NCBI GenBank assembly: GCA_035939615.1
Contig: DASZFP010000022.1
Coordinates: 16,626 to 80,625, forward strand
Source: VBCK01 sp035939615
GTDB lineage: Bacteria; Pseudomonadota; Gammaproteobacteria; Burkholderiales; Burkholderiaceae_F
Direction of reading: 5' to 3'
Length of the DNA: 64,000 nt
Numbering within the stretch: the first letter of the stretch is position 1; each line of letters opens with the position of its first letter. The notes under the pieces were generated by a model. It was not told where the DNA came from and did not search any database. It worked only from the letters and a program-made list of their open reading frames with translations. Position numbers and translations under genes: made by a program. Below are positions 1 to 9,103 of this stretch, in pieces.

Positions 1-747
1 CTGGCGCGAATGGTCGTCCCCGACCGGTACCACCGCGCGCACCGTGCCGCGCCGCTCCTCGCCCGCAACCCGCAACGAGGCGGCCTGACCCGGCTTCACG
101 TTGCCCGCGAAAGCCAGCGCGGCGGTCGCGCGCGCCTCCACGTCTTCGGTGTTGACCAGCCGGACCACGGACGCGCCGACCTGCAGATATTCTCCGCGCT
201 GCGCGAAACGCTCGGTCACGACACCGGGAAACGGCGCACGAATCACGGATTGCTCCGTTTCGTATTTGGCCTGGTTCAATTGCGCCGTCAGCCGCGCGAC
301 GTCGTGCTGGGCCATCTCCAGCTGGGTGCGCGCCTCATCGAGCTGGCTGACGGGGTAGATCTTCGCCGCGCTCTGAAAACGCTCCAGCTGATTGTGCGAC
401 AGCTGCGCCTGCGACTGGGCACGCTCGACCTGCGCCTGCAGATCCGCGACCCGAAGCGCCACCACCGTGTCGTCCAGGCGCGCCAGTGCGGCGCCTGCGC
501 TGACCCGTTGTCCGACCTCGGCGATCCACACGACGCGCCCGGCCACGATGCCGGCGATGCGTGCGTCGTCCCGGCTGACGATGGAGCCGGGAATCCAGGT
601 GTGCGGTGCCACGTGCGCCGTGCGCGCGGTGGCCACCTCGACGGTGACCGGGGCCGATTGAGCCGGGCCGGCCCCGAGCGCGGATGAAACGGCGGCCGCC
701 GCGGCCACCGGCGCCAGCCATCTGGCAATCCTCAGCCCGAGCATCAT
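1..747 (-). CDS. RND efflux periplasmic adaptor (HlyD/MFP family), C-terminus cut by window edge
   Basis: This is the membrane-fusion subunit that would link an inner-membrane RND pump to an outer-membrane channel. The reading frame starts MMLGLRIARWLAPVAAAAAV, a hydrophobic signal sequence, and runs open to base 1, giving 249 codons. A biotinyl-lipoyl-like half motif (GRVVWIAEVGQRVSAGAALA) sits near residue 75, followed by a helical hairpin and the second lipoyl half with IRAPFPGVV near residue 170. The ATG overlaps the stop of the pump gene as ATGA, so the two are translationally coupled, pump first. The substrate cannot be told from sequence. No outer-membrane factor is visible; it may lie beyond the edge. 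Confidence 0.9.
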   Translation of the reverse strand, partial: MMLGLRIARWLAPVAAAAAVSSALGAGPAQSAPVTVEVATARTAHVAPHTWIPGSIVSRDDARIAGIVAGRVVWIAEVGQRVSAGAALARLDDTVVALRVADLQAQVERAQSQAQLSHNQLERFQSAAKIYPVSQLDEARTQLEMAQHDVARLTAQLNQAKYETEQSVIRAPFPGVVTERFAQRGEYLQVGASVVRLVNTEDVEARATAALAFAGNVKPGQAASLRVAGEERRGTVRAVVPVGDDHSRQ

Positions 748-3700
748 GACGCCGCCTCGGCCACTGGTGCCGGCACGGCGTGCTGCGCACCGAACAGGCG
801 GATCAACGCCGGGATCAGGATCAGGCTGAACACGAGGCTGACGATCACGCCGCCGATATTGACGGCAGCCAGGCCGCGATAGATGACGCTGCCCGGTCCC
901 GGGTTGACCGCCATCGGCAGCGCGCCCAGCGCCCCCGTCAGCGTGCTGGCCAGGATCGCGCGCAGGCGCTGGTTCAAGCCCTGACGGATCGCTTCTTCCA
1001 GCGAAACTCCACCGCCTTGGGCTCCGCGAACCGCTGCCACCAGCAGGATCGAATGATTCACGATCACGCCGATCATCATAACGAAACCGATCATCGACAG
1101 CAGATCGAGCGCCTGGAACGCCACCAGTCCGAGCACGCGCAAGCCGAGCATTCCACCGATCAGCGCCAGCGGCACCGTGAGCAGGACCACCGCGCTGTCG
1201 CGCACCGAGCGGAACAGCGCCGTCATCAGCAGGGCCAGCACGAACAGGGCCAGGCCGAACACACGTCCCATCGTCACCAGCGTGCGGCTCAGGCTGTCGG
1301 CGCTGCCCGCCATCCGGATCGAGCCGTCCGCCGGCATCTGCGCTCGAATCTTCGGCAGCACGTCGCGGTTGATGGCGCTGAGCGCGTCCTGCAGAGACAT
1401 CGAGGCGGGCGGATCGATGGTCAGGGTGACCGTGCGCCGATGATCGATGCGCCGGATCCCGGGAGGCCCCAGAACGGTCGACAGGTTCACCAGGTCTCCG
1501 AGTCTGGTCTGCTGGCCGGACGGCGTGAACAGCGGCGTTTCCGCAATCTCCTCGGGCGTCGCGCCGCCGGCTACGCGCAGCATGATCGGCAAGCGGGTGT
1601 GGCCGTCGAAATACTCGCCCAGCCAGGCTCCCTCGCCGAGCGCGCGTACCACCGTGCCCATGGTCGCACGGTCCCAGCCCACCTCGGCGATGCGCCGATC
1701 GTCGGGCACCGCGCGCAGCTCGAGTGAGGCGGCCTCTGGATTGGGAAAGCTCTGCACGGCCGAACCCGGAAACGCCTGTTCGAGCAGGGCCCGACCGTTC
1801 AATGCGACCTGATTGAGCGCAGGCGAGTCCTCGCTTTGCAGGTGAATGCCGATCGAACGGGCCGAGCCGCCGATCCCTTCGAACAGCTCCCCTTCGAACG
1901 CGAAGGCGCGCGTATCGGGCAGATCCGTGATGATCCGCTCGCGCATCAGCGTTTCGAGCTCCCGGATCCGGTTCGGGTCTTTCACGCGGGCCCCGATCGT
2001 GCCGCCGCCGGGCCAGCTGATGATGTACCAGTTCTTCAGTTGCGGCTGGGCGGTGCCGTCCATGTACGGCTTCATCCGCTTCAGCAGCACCGGCAGCAGT
2101 TCGCGGTTGACCGTCTCCGGGCTCATTCCCGGCGGAAATGTGAAAAAGGCATCGATCGCGGCCCGCTTGACCGGCGGCAGGTAATCGAGCGGGGGCAGCA
2201 GCCAGTAGGCTCCTGCCATCGGCACCACCAGCAGCGCCGCGATCCATCCGAGCTGCTTTCCGCGCGTATCGGTCGCTTTCAGGATCCGGTCGGTCAGGCC
2301 CGGCCAGCCATGGCCGTAGCCGGAGGTGCCGGAGATGCCCTTCATCACGAACACCGCGGCCGAGGGCAGCAGCGTCAGCGCGAGCACGATCGAGATCGCC
2401 ACCGCGATCGAGATCGTCAACGCCAGGTCCCCGAAGAGCTGGCCCTCGACATCCTTCAGGAACAGCACCGGCACGAAAACGGCGATCGTCGTGGCGGTCG
2501 AAGCAGACAGGGCCCCTGCGACCTGGCGGGCGCCCTCGCGCGCCGCCTGCGGCAGCGCAAGCCCAGTCTCGCGCAGGCGCACGATGTTGCCGGATACGAC
2601 GATGGCGCCTTCGACCACCATCCCGACCGCGAAGGCCAGGCCGGCCAGCGAGATCACGTTCAGGCTGCGACCGAGCAGCTCCAGCATGATGAAGGTGCCG
2701 AACAGGCAAAGCGGTATCGAGGCCGCGATCAGCCCGGTGATCCGAAGCTCACGCATGAACCACCACACCACGCCCAGCGCCAGCAGCGTTCCGACCACCA
2801 GGTTCTCGGTCAGCAGGCTCACCGCCCGCCGGATGAAGAGCGACGAATCGAACGACTGTTCGATGCCCAGGCCGCGCGCCTTCATCGGCCCGTCGCGCAG
2901 CTCGGCCACCGCTGCCTTGACCGCATCGAGCGTGGCCAGAGCATTGGCGCCGTTGGCGCGCCGGATCTGGATGCCGATGGCCGGGTTGCCGTTCTGGTAG
3001 GTGAAGAACTGGCGCGTCGGCGGGCTCACATCGATGCTGGCCACATCCGACAGGCGCACGGGGCGGCCGTCGCGCCAGGCCAGCACGAGCGCGCCGAGCT
3101 GGTCCGGATCGAAGCGGCCGGTGAATCGAAGCGCGTACTGGCGGCGCCCGACGTCGAGCTGGCCGCCGGAGACGTTGTTGGCGCTGGCGGCCCGGTTTGC
3201 AATGTCCGGCAACGCCACTCCCAGCGCGGCGGCCCGGGCCGGATCGACCGTGATGTGGACGTTGTCGGGCGGGCCGGCGTTGACGGTGACGGAGGCCACC
3301 CCCGGGATCGACTCGATCCTCGGGCGGACCGTGTCCTCGATGAAGCGGCGGTGACTGCCGATCGTGCCGGGCGCGCTCGGCAGAAGCTGCACGAAAAACC
3401 AGCACAGCGTGTCGTTGGAGTTGTCGTCGCCGCCCAGCGTCACCACGGGCCGGTCCGAATCGCGCGGCAGCGGCTGCAGCCGGTTCATCCGGCTGAGCAC
3501 CTCGATCAGCGCGCTGCGCATGTCGGTGCCGATCGAAAAGCGCAGCGTGATGGCCGCCTCGCCGGCATTGGCGTTGCCCTCGAGCTCTTCGACGCCCGGC
3601 AGCCCCTGCAGCACCTTCTCGAGCGGCTCGAGGATCTCGGACTCGATTTCCTCCGGCGATGCGGTCGACCAGTTCGCCCTGATCGTGATTTGAGGCCGAT

Positions 3701-3821
3701 CGATGTCCGGGAACAGCTGCAGCGGCAGCCGGGCCAGGCTCAGCAGGCCCAGCAGGGCGACGAACACCACCAGCACGACCATCGCGACCGGGTTGCGGGT
3801 CGACCAGCTCAGAGATTCCAC
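744..3821 (-). CDS. RND efflux transporter permease (HAE1-like)
   Basis: The 1025-residue length, an N-terminal transmembrane helix followed by RLPLQLFPDIDRPQI, two large periplasmic loops and two sets of membrane helices are the layout of AcrB-type proton-driven pumps in the inner membrane. In TM4 the usual VDDA or VDAA motif reads VEGAIVV, with Glu404 and Gly405, so one acidic proton-relay residue is conservatively changed and the second is absent. TM10 has IVNHSILLVA where AcrB has the relay lysine; asparagine there is common in non-AcrB members. The gene leads a two-gene unit with the adaptor downstream. The substrate is unknown. Confidence 0.93.
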   Translation of the reverse strand: MESLSWSTRNPVAMVVLVVFVALLGLLSLARLPLQLFPDIDRPQITIRANWSTASPEEIESEILEPLEKVLQGLPGVEELEGNANAGEAAITLRFSIGTDMRSALIEVLSRMNRLQPLPRDSDRPVVTLGGDDNSNDTLCWFFVQLLPSAPGTIGSHRRFIEDTVRPRIESIPGVASVTVNAGPPDNVHITVDPARAAALGVALPDIANRAASANNVSGGQLDVGRRQYALRFTGRFDPDQLGALVLAWRDGRPVRLSDVASIDVSPPTRQFFTYQNGNPAIGIQIRRANGANALATLDAVKAAVAELRDGPMKARGLGIEQSFDSSLFIRRAVSLLTENLVVGTLLALGVVWWFMRELRITGLIAASIPLCLFGTFIMLELLGRSLNVISLAGLAFAVGMVVEGAIVVSGNIVRLRETGLALPQAAREGARQVAGALSASTATTIAVFVPVLFLKDVEGQLFGDLALTISIAVAISIVLALTLLPSAAVFVMKGISGTSGYGHGWPGLTDRILKATDTRGKQLGWIAALLVVPMAGAYWLLPPLDYLPPVKRAAIDAFFTFPPGMSPETVNRELLPVLLKRMKPYMDGTAQPQLKNWYIISWPGGGTIGARVKDPNRIRELETLMRERIITDLPDTRAFAFEGELFEGIGGSARSIGIHLQSEDSPALNQVALNGRALLEQAFPGSAVQSFPNPEAASLELRAVPDDRRIAEVGWDRATMGTVVRALGEGAWLGEYFDGHTRLPIMLRVAGGATPEEIAETPLFTPSGQQTRLGDLVNLSTVLGPPGIRRIDHRRTVTLTIDPPASMSLQDALSAINRDVLPKIRAQMPADGSIRMAGSADSLSRTLVTMGRVFGLALFVLALLMTALFRSVRDSAVVLLTVPLALIGGMLGLRVLGLVAFQALDLLSMIGFVMMIGVIVNHSILLVAAVRGAQGGGVSLEEAIRQGLNQRLRAILASTLTGALGALPMAVNPGPGSVIYRGLAAVNIGGVIVSLVFSLILIPALIRLFGAQHAVPAPVAEAAS

Positions 3822-4007
3822 AGTGGGTTTCCGGGCTTGCGGCCTCGTCGAAGGAGGCCGAATCCTAGCCCTTCAGCCGCCGAACCGGGTGCCGATCGGA
3901 CGAAATGCCACCCGCGCGGACGAAATGCCGGTGGCCGGGACGAACGGTCGTCGGCCCCGCCGGCGTGCGTCAGCCGCTCATCGAGCCGAGCCGGGACTGC
4001 GAGCCGT

Positions 4008-5753
4008 TCAGAACTCGGTCCAGCCGTCGTTCGGATTGCCGGCGGTGGCGGCGACGGCGCCCCGGCTGATTGGGCGCACTGGCTTTCTGGACCCCGTTTG
4101 GGCAACCGGATGACGGCTCGCCCTGGGGGGCGGGGAGGCGGATTTGGCGCCCCTTACGCCTTCCTGCGCGTCCGCGACAGGGCCGGCAGCCTCCTGGCGG
4201 TTGAGCTTGAACACGGCCACGACCTGGGCCAGCCGCTCGGCCTGATCCTTCAGGCTGTGCGAAGCGGCAGACGACTGTTCCACCAGCGCGGCATTCTGCT
4301 GGGTCGCCTGGTCCATCTGCGCGACCGCCTGGTTGACCTGGCCCAGCCCGGCCGACTGCTCCAGGGCCGCGCTGGTGATTTCACCGATCAGATCGGTCAC
4401 GCGCCGGACTTGCGTGACGATCTCGCCCATCGACGCGCCGGCCTGGTTGACCAGCTTCGATCCTGCATCGACCTTCTCGACGCTGCTGCCGATCACGCTT
4501 TTGATCTCGCGGGCCGCCTGCGCGCTCCTCTGGGCCAGGCTGCGCACCTCGCTCGCCACCACGGCGAAGCCGCGGCCCTGCTCGCCCGCGCGGGCGGCCT
4601 CGACCGCGGCGTTCAGGGCGAGAATATTGGTCTGGAAGGCGATGCTGTCGATGACGGTGATGATCTCGGCAATCTTCTTGCTGGCCACCGTGATCTCTTC
4701 CATCGTGGCCACGACCTGGCCGACCACTGCTCCGCCTTCGGTGGCGGCTTCGGAGGCCGACGCGGCCAGCTGATTGGCCTGGCGGGCGCTGTCCGCGCTG
4801 GTCTTCAACGTGGCGGTCAACTCCTCCATCGCGGAAGCGGTCTCCTGCAGCGAGGAAGCCTGCTGCTCGGTCCGCGCCGACAGGTCCTGGTTGCCCGCAG
4901 CGATCTGCGAGCTGGCGCTACTCACCGCGTTCACCCCGGCGCGTACTTCGCCGACGATCCCGACCAGGGCGTCCCGCATGGTCTTGATCGCCGCGAGCAG
5001 GCTCGAATGGTCGTCCGCGCGGGTCTGCACGTCGATCGCGAGGTTGCCGGCGGCGATTTCGCGCGCGATGTGCGCCGCGTAATCGGGCTCGCCGCCGAGC
5101 TGGCGCGTGATCGAGCGGGCCAGAAGAAAGCCCACCAGGCCGGCCAGCAGCAGCGCAACGCCGGATACCGCCAGCACCGCGGTCAGGCCCCACGCCATCG
5201 TGTTGCCCGCCTGCTCGCCCTGCTGGTGAACGAGCGTTTTCTGGGTGTCCTCGAATGCGGTGATCCCGGTGAGGTAGGCGAGCTGCAATGGCCGCGTCTC
5301 ATCCAGCAGCAGCTTCTTGGCACCCGGCAGGTCGCCCGCCTCGACCAGCTTGATGAAATGCCCTTCGCTCGCCAGGTAGGTCGAACGCTGCTGCTTCAGC
5401 GCTTCGACCGCGCGCTGTGCTGCCTCGTCGCCCAGAACCCGCCCGGCGATCCAGTTGATGATCTCGCTGCGGTTATCGCTTTCCTTGCGCAGGTCGTCGA
5501 CTTCAGCCTGGATCTTCTGCTTGTCATCCAGGATCAGCGTATTGCGCGAGTGACGCGCGCTTTGCAGCAGGCTGTACTGCCAGGCGGCCGTGCGTTCGAT
5601 CATCGGAACGCGCAGGTCGACCAGGTTGTCGATCTCGCTGCTCAGGCTGTGCAGCGACCCCAGGCTGGTAGCGGCGAGCACTGCGAGCAGAACCGCCAGG
5701 GAACCGAATCCGGCCGCCAGGCGGTGACTGATTTTCATCGTCGGCAATTTCAT
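4008..5753 (-). CDS. methyl-accepting chemotaxis protein
   Basis: This is a transmembrane chemoreceptor that would control CheA at the cell pole. It has a TM helix at about residues 10-30, a periplasmic four-helix-bundle-like sensor to about 190, TM2 at about 192-212, a HAMP domain that begins with the betaproteobacterial LGGEPDYAAHIA, and a methyl-accepting signalling domain. The hairpin tip is conserved (FQTNILALNAAVEAARAGEQ, then GRGFAVVASEVRSLAQRSA). After a roughly 50-residue flexible Pro/Ala/Arg linker, the protein ends in GWTEF, resembling the C-terminal pentapeptide that tethers CheR/CheB. The ATG is preceded by AAGG. No che genes are nearby, so it is an orphan receptor; the ligand is unknown. 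Confidence 0.95.
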   Translation of the reverse strand: MKLPTMKISHRLAAGFGSLAVLLAVLAATSLGSLHSLSSEIDNLVDLRVPMIERTAAWQYSLLQSARHSRNTLILDDKQKIQAEVDDLRKESDNRSEIINWIAGRVLGDEAAQRAVEALKQQRSTYLASEGHFIKLVEAGDLPGAKKLLLDETRPLQLAYLTGITAFEDTQKTLVHQQGEQAGNTMAWGLTAVLAVSGVALLLAGLVGFLLARSITRQLGGEPDYAAHIAREIAAGNLAIDVQTRADDHSSLLAAIKTMRDALVGIVGEVRAGVNAVSSASSQIAAGNQDLSARTEQQASSLQETASAMEELTATLKTSADSARQANQLAASASEAATEGGAVVGQVVATMEEITVASKKIAEIITVIDSIAFQTNILALNAAVEAARAGEQGRGFAVVASEVRSLAQRSAQAAREIKSVIGSSVEKVDAGSKLVNQAGASMGEIVTQVRRVTDLIGEITSAALEQSAGLGQVNQAVAQMDQATQQNAALVEQSSAASHSLKDQAERLAQVVAVFKLNRQEAAGPVADAQEGVRGAKSASPPPRASRHPVAQTGSRKPVRPISRGAVAATAGNPNDGWTEF

Positions 5754-6101
5754 TTCATGGACCTTGCAGGATTTGTCCTCAGGACCCGCGCCATCAGCGC
5801 GATCGAACGCGTGGTCAGGGCGACCATCAACGATTTGATTTTCCCGGTGCCGTGCCCTGTTGAAACGCGCGAAAAGGGGCGCGCCTCGGCTGGATGCGAT
5901 CCCAGAGGCCTCGCCGGGCCGGCGTTCTATCCGGTATCTCGCGTTCCACGGCCGACCCGGAAGGCAGGGTTAGGCCTACGGCCTGAGGCGCGGACCCTGA
6001 CAGAGGGCAAACGAGGGTCCAGGTCACAGGTTTCAGCTTCCTGTCACGGATCCGTCATTCGCCGGCGTGAACATGGGCCTATTCCTGGGAGGGGAGCTTC
6101 G
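5754..6101. other. intergenic region between divergent MCP and phosphate transporter genes
   Basis: This 348-bp gap separates the divergent starts of the chemoreceptor and Pit genes and must hold both promoters. I found no supportable gene in it. Open frames crossing it lack ribosome sites and family resemblance. The only clear signal is the Pho-box-like direct repeat near the Pit end, listed separately. I looked for a sigma-28-type flagellar promoter upstream of the receptor and did not find a convincing one. Confidence 0.6.
6041..6058 (+). promoter_or_regulatory. candidate PhoB box upstream of pit
   Basis: The sequence is CTGTCAC-GGAT-CCGTCAT: two 7-bp half sites separated by 4 bp, the geometry of an 18-bp Pho box, agreeing with the enteric consensus at about 14 of 18 positions. 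It lies 43 bp before the ATG of the phosphate transporter, where PhoB would sit over or near the core promoter. A weaker third half site (gtttcag) occurs 11 bp upstream. Its position could mean activation or repression. Confidence 0.5.
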
Positions 6102-7721
6102 ATGATGAACGCTGCAACCGCACCGGCCGCCGCCGCCGCGCCTGGCCGCCCAAGGCGCCCGGACCTGAACCGGCGTCTCGGGCCGGTGTTCATCCTGATT
6201 CTGCTGGGGCTGCTGGGCGCGGGCGTCGTTTTCGCCGGCTATAGCCTGGTCAGCGACATGAACGAGGCCGGTTCCGGGGCGACGACCTGGCTGCCGTTCC
6301 TGCTGCTGGGGGTGGCGCTGGCGATCGCGCTGGGCTTCGAGTTCGTCAACGGGTTCCACGACACCGCCAACGCGGTGGCCACGGTGATCTACACGCATGC
6401 ACTGCCGCCGCACTTCGCCGTGGTCTGGTCGGGCGTCTTCAATTTTCTCGGCGTGCTGGTCTCCTCCGGCACGGTCGCGTTCGCCATCATCTCGCTGCTG
6501 CCGGTCGAGCTCATTTTGCAGGTCGGATCCAGCGCGGGTTTCGCGATGGTCTTTGCGCTGCTGATCGCGGCGATCGTCTGGAACCTGGGCACCTGGTCGC
6601 TGGGCCTGCCGGCCTCGTCATCGCACACGCTGATCGGCTCGATCATCGGGGTGGGCATTGCCAACGCCCTGATGCACGGGCGCGACGGCACCAGCGGGGT
6701 CGACTGGGGGCAGGTGACGAGGGTGGGAGAGTCGCTGCTGATCTCGCCGGTGGTGGGCTTCGTTTTCGCGGCGCTGTTGTTGTTGGTGCTGCGCAAGCTG
6801 GTCAAGAAGCCCGCGTTGTACCAGGAGCCCGCGGCCAACCAGCCGCCGCCCTGGTGGATCCGCGGAATACTCGTTCTCACCTGCACCGGCGTGTCCTTTG
6901 CGCACGGGTCCAACGATGGGCAAAAGGGCATGGGCCTGATCATGCTGATCCTGGTCGGCACGGTGCCGACCGCCTACGCGCTGAACCGCGCGATGAAGGC
7001 CGACCAGACCACGCAGTTCGTCGCGATGGCCCAGGTCACCCAGGCCGCACTCGTGCGCGGCGCACCCGAGGCCGCTCCCGCCGATCCGCGCGCCGCCCTG
7101 TCGGAATACGTCCGCACGCGCAACCTCACCCCGCAGGTCGTTCCCGCCCTGGCGGCGCTCGCCGGCAGCATCGCCGATCGCGTCAAAGAGCACGGTTCGC
7201 TGCGCCAGGTTCCGGCGGCGGCCGTGTCCAACGTCCGCAACGACATGTACCTCGCTTCCGAGGCGATCCGCTTTCTCGACAAGAGCGCGGCGGTCCGGTT
7301 CGATGCGGACACCCGGGCGGACCTGAAGGCGTTCAAGAAGCAGATCGATGCGGCCACCAAATTCATCCCGCTGTGGGTGAAGGTGGCGGTGGCGATCGCG
7401 CTCGGGCTGGGCACGATGGTCGGCTGGAAGCGGATCGTGGTCACCGTCGGCGAAAAGATCGGCAAAGCGCACCTGACCTACGCGCAGGGTGCATCGGCCG
7501 AGCTGGTTGCGATGATCACGATCGGCGCCGCCGACATGTTCGGGCTTCCCGTGTCGACCACGCACGTGCTGTCCTCCGGTGTGGCCGGAACGATGGCGGC
7601 CAACCGCTCGGGTCTTCAGGTGGCCACGATCCGCAACCTGCTGATGGCCTGGGTCCTGACTTTGCCGGCGGCGATCTTGCTGTCCGGATCGCTCTACTGG
7701 CTGTTCACCAAGCTTTTCTAG
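6102..7721 (+). CDS. pit: inorganic phosphate transporter, PiT family
   Basis: This is a low-affinity inner-membrane phosphate symporter that probably carries metal-phosphate complexes. Both signature repeats of the family are present: GFHDTANAVATV in the N-terminal half and AHGSNDGQKGMG in the second. The paired LPASSSHTLIGSIIGVGIA and LPVSTTHVLSSGVAGT motifs mark the duplicated fold. An extended hydrophilic segment between the halves (about residues 295-415) is the usual cytoplasmic loop. I chose the ATG preceded by GGGAGGGGAG at about 8 nt, giving 539 residues. The frame is open for over 4 kb upstream, but only as antisense to the neighbouring genes. A candidate Pho box precedes it. Confidence 0.95.
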   Translation: MMNAATAPAAAAAPGRPRRPDLNRRLGPVFILILLGLLGAGVVFAGYSLVSDMNEAGSGATTWLPFLLLGVALAIALGFEFVNGFHDTANAVATVIYTHALPPHFAVVWSGVFNFLGVLVSSGTVAFAIISLLPVELILQVGSSAGFAMVFALLIAAIVWNLGTWSLGLPASSSHTLIGSIIGVGIANALMHGRDGTSGVDWGQVTRVGESLLISPVVGFVFAALLLLVLRKLVKKPALYQEPAANQPPPWWIRGILVLTCTGVSFAHGSNDGQKGMGLIMLILVGTVPTAYALNRAMKADQTTQFVAMAQVTQAALVRGAPEAAPADPRAALSEYVRTRNLTPQVVPALAALAGSIADRVKEHGSLRQVPAAAVSNVRNDMYLASEAIRFLDKSAAVRFDADTRADLKAFKKQIDAATKFIPLWVKVAVAIALGLGTMVGWKRIVVTVGEKIGKAHLTYAQGASAELVAMITIGAADMFGLPVSTTHVLSSGVAGTMAANRSGLQVATIRNLLMAWVLTLPAAILLSGSLYWLFTKLF

Positions 7722-7774
7722 AGTCGGGCGGCCCGGCCTGTACGAACCGGTCCGGGCGCGTTACCCTGGAAGCC

Positions 7775-9049
7775 ATGTCGAACACCGACGCAGGCGCGGC
7801 GGACTACGTCGCGAGCGAGCCGGCCAGCGCCGGCGGATGGACGCGCTGGGTTCAGCTCGGCCTGGGGGTGGTCTGCATGATGGCGATCTCCAGCCAGCAG
7901 TACACCTGGACGTTGTTCACCAAGCCGTTGAGCACCGCGCTCGGGGTCAAGCTGCCCGAGCTGCAGGTGACCTTCTCCATCCTGATCGTCCTGCAGACTT
8001 TCCTGTCGCCGCTGCAGGGGTTCCTGGTGGACCGCTTCGGACCCAGGTTCCTGATATCGGTCGGCACGCTGCTGAGCGGAGCCAGCTGGATGCTGGCTTC
8101 GCACGCCACCACGCTCACCGCGCTCTATCTGAGTTATGGCCTGCTGGGAGGCATCGGAACCGGCATCGTGTACATCGGCGTGGTCAGCCAGATGGTCAAG
8201 TGGTTCCCGGAGCGGCGCGGCTTCGCGGTCGGCATGGTCGCGGCGGGTTACGGCATGGGCGCGATCCTGACGACGTTCCCGATCTCCTCGAGCATCGCCA
8301 GCGCCGGCTACCAGCCGACGCTGTGGACGTACGGGCTCATCTTCGCGGTCGTCGGTGTGCTGGCCGCGCAGGGGCTGAAGCGCTCGCCACACGAGCAGCA
8401 GGCCCTGGGAAGCGGCCACCTGGAACGGCTCCCGGGCGTGACTCCAGCCCGGATGCTGACGACGCCCGTCTTCTGGCTGCTGTTCGTGATGATGACGATG
8501 ATGTCCACCTCTGGCCTGATGGTCATCTCACAGACGGCCGCGTTCGCGCGCGATTTCGGAGTCGCCTCGGTCATCGTGTGGGGCTTTGCCGCGTTGCCCC
8601 TGGCGCTGACCATCGACCGCGTCACCAATGGGCTGACCCGGCCGTTTTTCGGGTGGTTGTCGGACAACATCGGGCGGGAAAAGACGATGTTCATCGCGTT
8701 CCTGCTCGAAGGTCTGGCGATGACGGCGTGGCTGCAGTTCCGCGCGGACCCGGTTTTGTTCATCCTGCTGTCGGGCCTGGTGTTCTTCGGCTGGGGCGAG
8801 ATCTTCTCGCTGTTTCCCTCCACCCTGACCGACACGTTCGGCGAGCGCCATGCGACCACGAACTACGGGTTCCTGTACATGGCGCAGGGGGTAGGCTCGG
8901 TGCTGGGTGGGCCGATGGCTGCCAGGCTGCACGATGTCACGGGCAGCTGGATCCCGGTATTCGGCGTGGTGATCACGCTGGACCTGCTCGCCGCGGTGTT
9001 GGCGATCGTGGTGCTCAAGCCGCTCAGAAAGAAGCTGAAGTATCTGTAG
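7775..9049 (+). CDS. MFS transporter, oxalate/formate-antiporter-like
   Basis: This is a 424-residue major-facilitator protein with 12 predicted membrane helices. The loop 2-3 signature appears as GFLVDRFGPRFLISVG, and the helix 4-5 region WFPERRGFAVGMVAAGYGMG resembles OxlT-type carriers of small carboxylates. The second-half signature is FGWLSDNIGREKTMFI. It starts 53 bp after pit on the same strand and may be cotranscribed. The ATG (MSNTDAGAADY) gives a short cytoplasmic lead before helix 1. The substrate is probably a carboxylic acid, inferred from family resemblance only. Confidence 0.9.
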   Translation: MSNTDAGAADYVASEPASAGGWTRWVQLGLGVVCMMAISSQQYTWTLFTKPLSTALGVKLPELQVTFSILIVLQTFLSPLQGFLVDRFGPRFLISVGTLLSGASWMLASHATTLTALYLSYGLLGGIGTGIVYIGVVSQMVKWFPERRGFAVGMVAAGYGMGAILTTFPISSSIASAGYQPTLWTYGLIFAVVGVLAAQGLKRSPHEQQALGSGHLERLPGVTPARMLTTPVFWLLFVMMTMMSTSGLMVISQTAAFARDFGVASVIVWGFAALPLALTIDRVTNGLTRPFFGWLSDNIGREKTMFIAFLLEGLAMTAWLQFRADPVLFILLSGLVFFGWGEIFSLFPSTLTDTFGERHATTNYGFLYMAQGVGSVLGGPMAARLHDVTGSWIPVFGVVITLDLLAAVLAIVVLKPLRKKLKYL

Positions 9050-9065
9050 AAAGCTGCTTCCAAGT

Positions 9066-9096
9066 GGGAGAGGGGAGAAAGTTGCTCCCCTCTCCC
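9066..9096. terminator. perfect 12-bp hairpin between convergent genes
   Basis: Arms gggagaggggag and ctcccctctccc pair perfectly around a 7-nt loop (aaagttg). The hairpin lies in the 54-bp gap between the convergent MFS and phosphoesterase genes, so it could terminate both. No T-tract follows on either strand. The GGGAGAGGGG core recurs in a second convergent gap near 24.88 kb, suggesting a repeated hairpin family. Confidence 0.65.
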
Positions 9097-9103
9097 GCCC
9101 GAA

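Noticed and set aside
5754..5900. Flagellar sigma-28 promoter for the chemoreceptor
   Set aside because: A TCAA element is present, but no GCCGATAA-like element lies at the required distance.
1836..6101. An open frame of more than 1400 codons on the plus strand running into the phosphate transporter gene
   Set aside because: It is antisense to the RND pump and the chemoreceptor, both strongly supported. Its translation is Arg/Gln/His/Asp-rich low-complexity sequence typical of GC-rich antisense frames, and the transporter has its own ribosome site.
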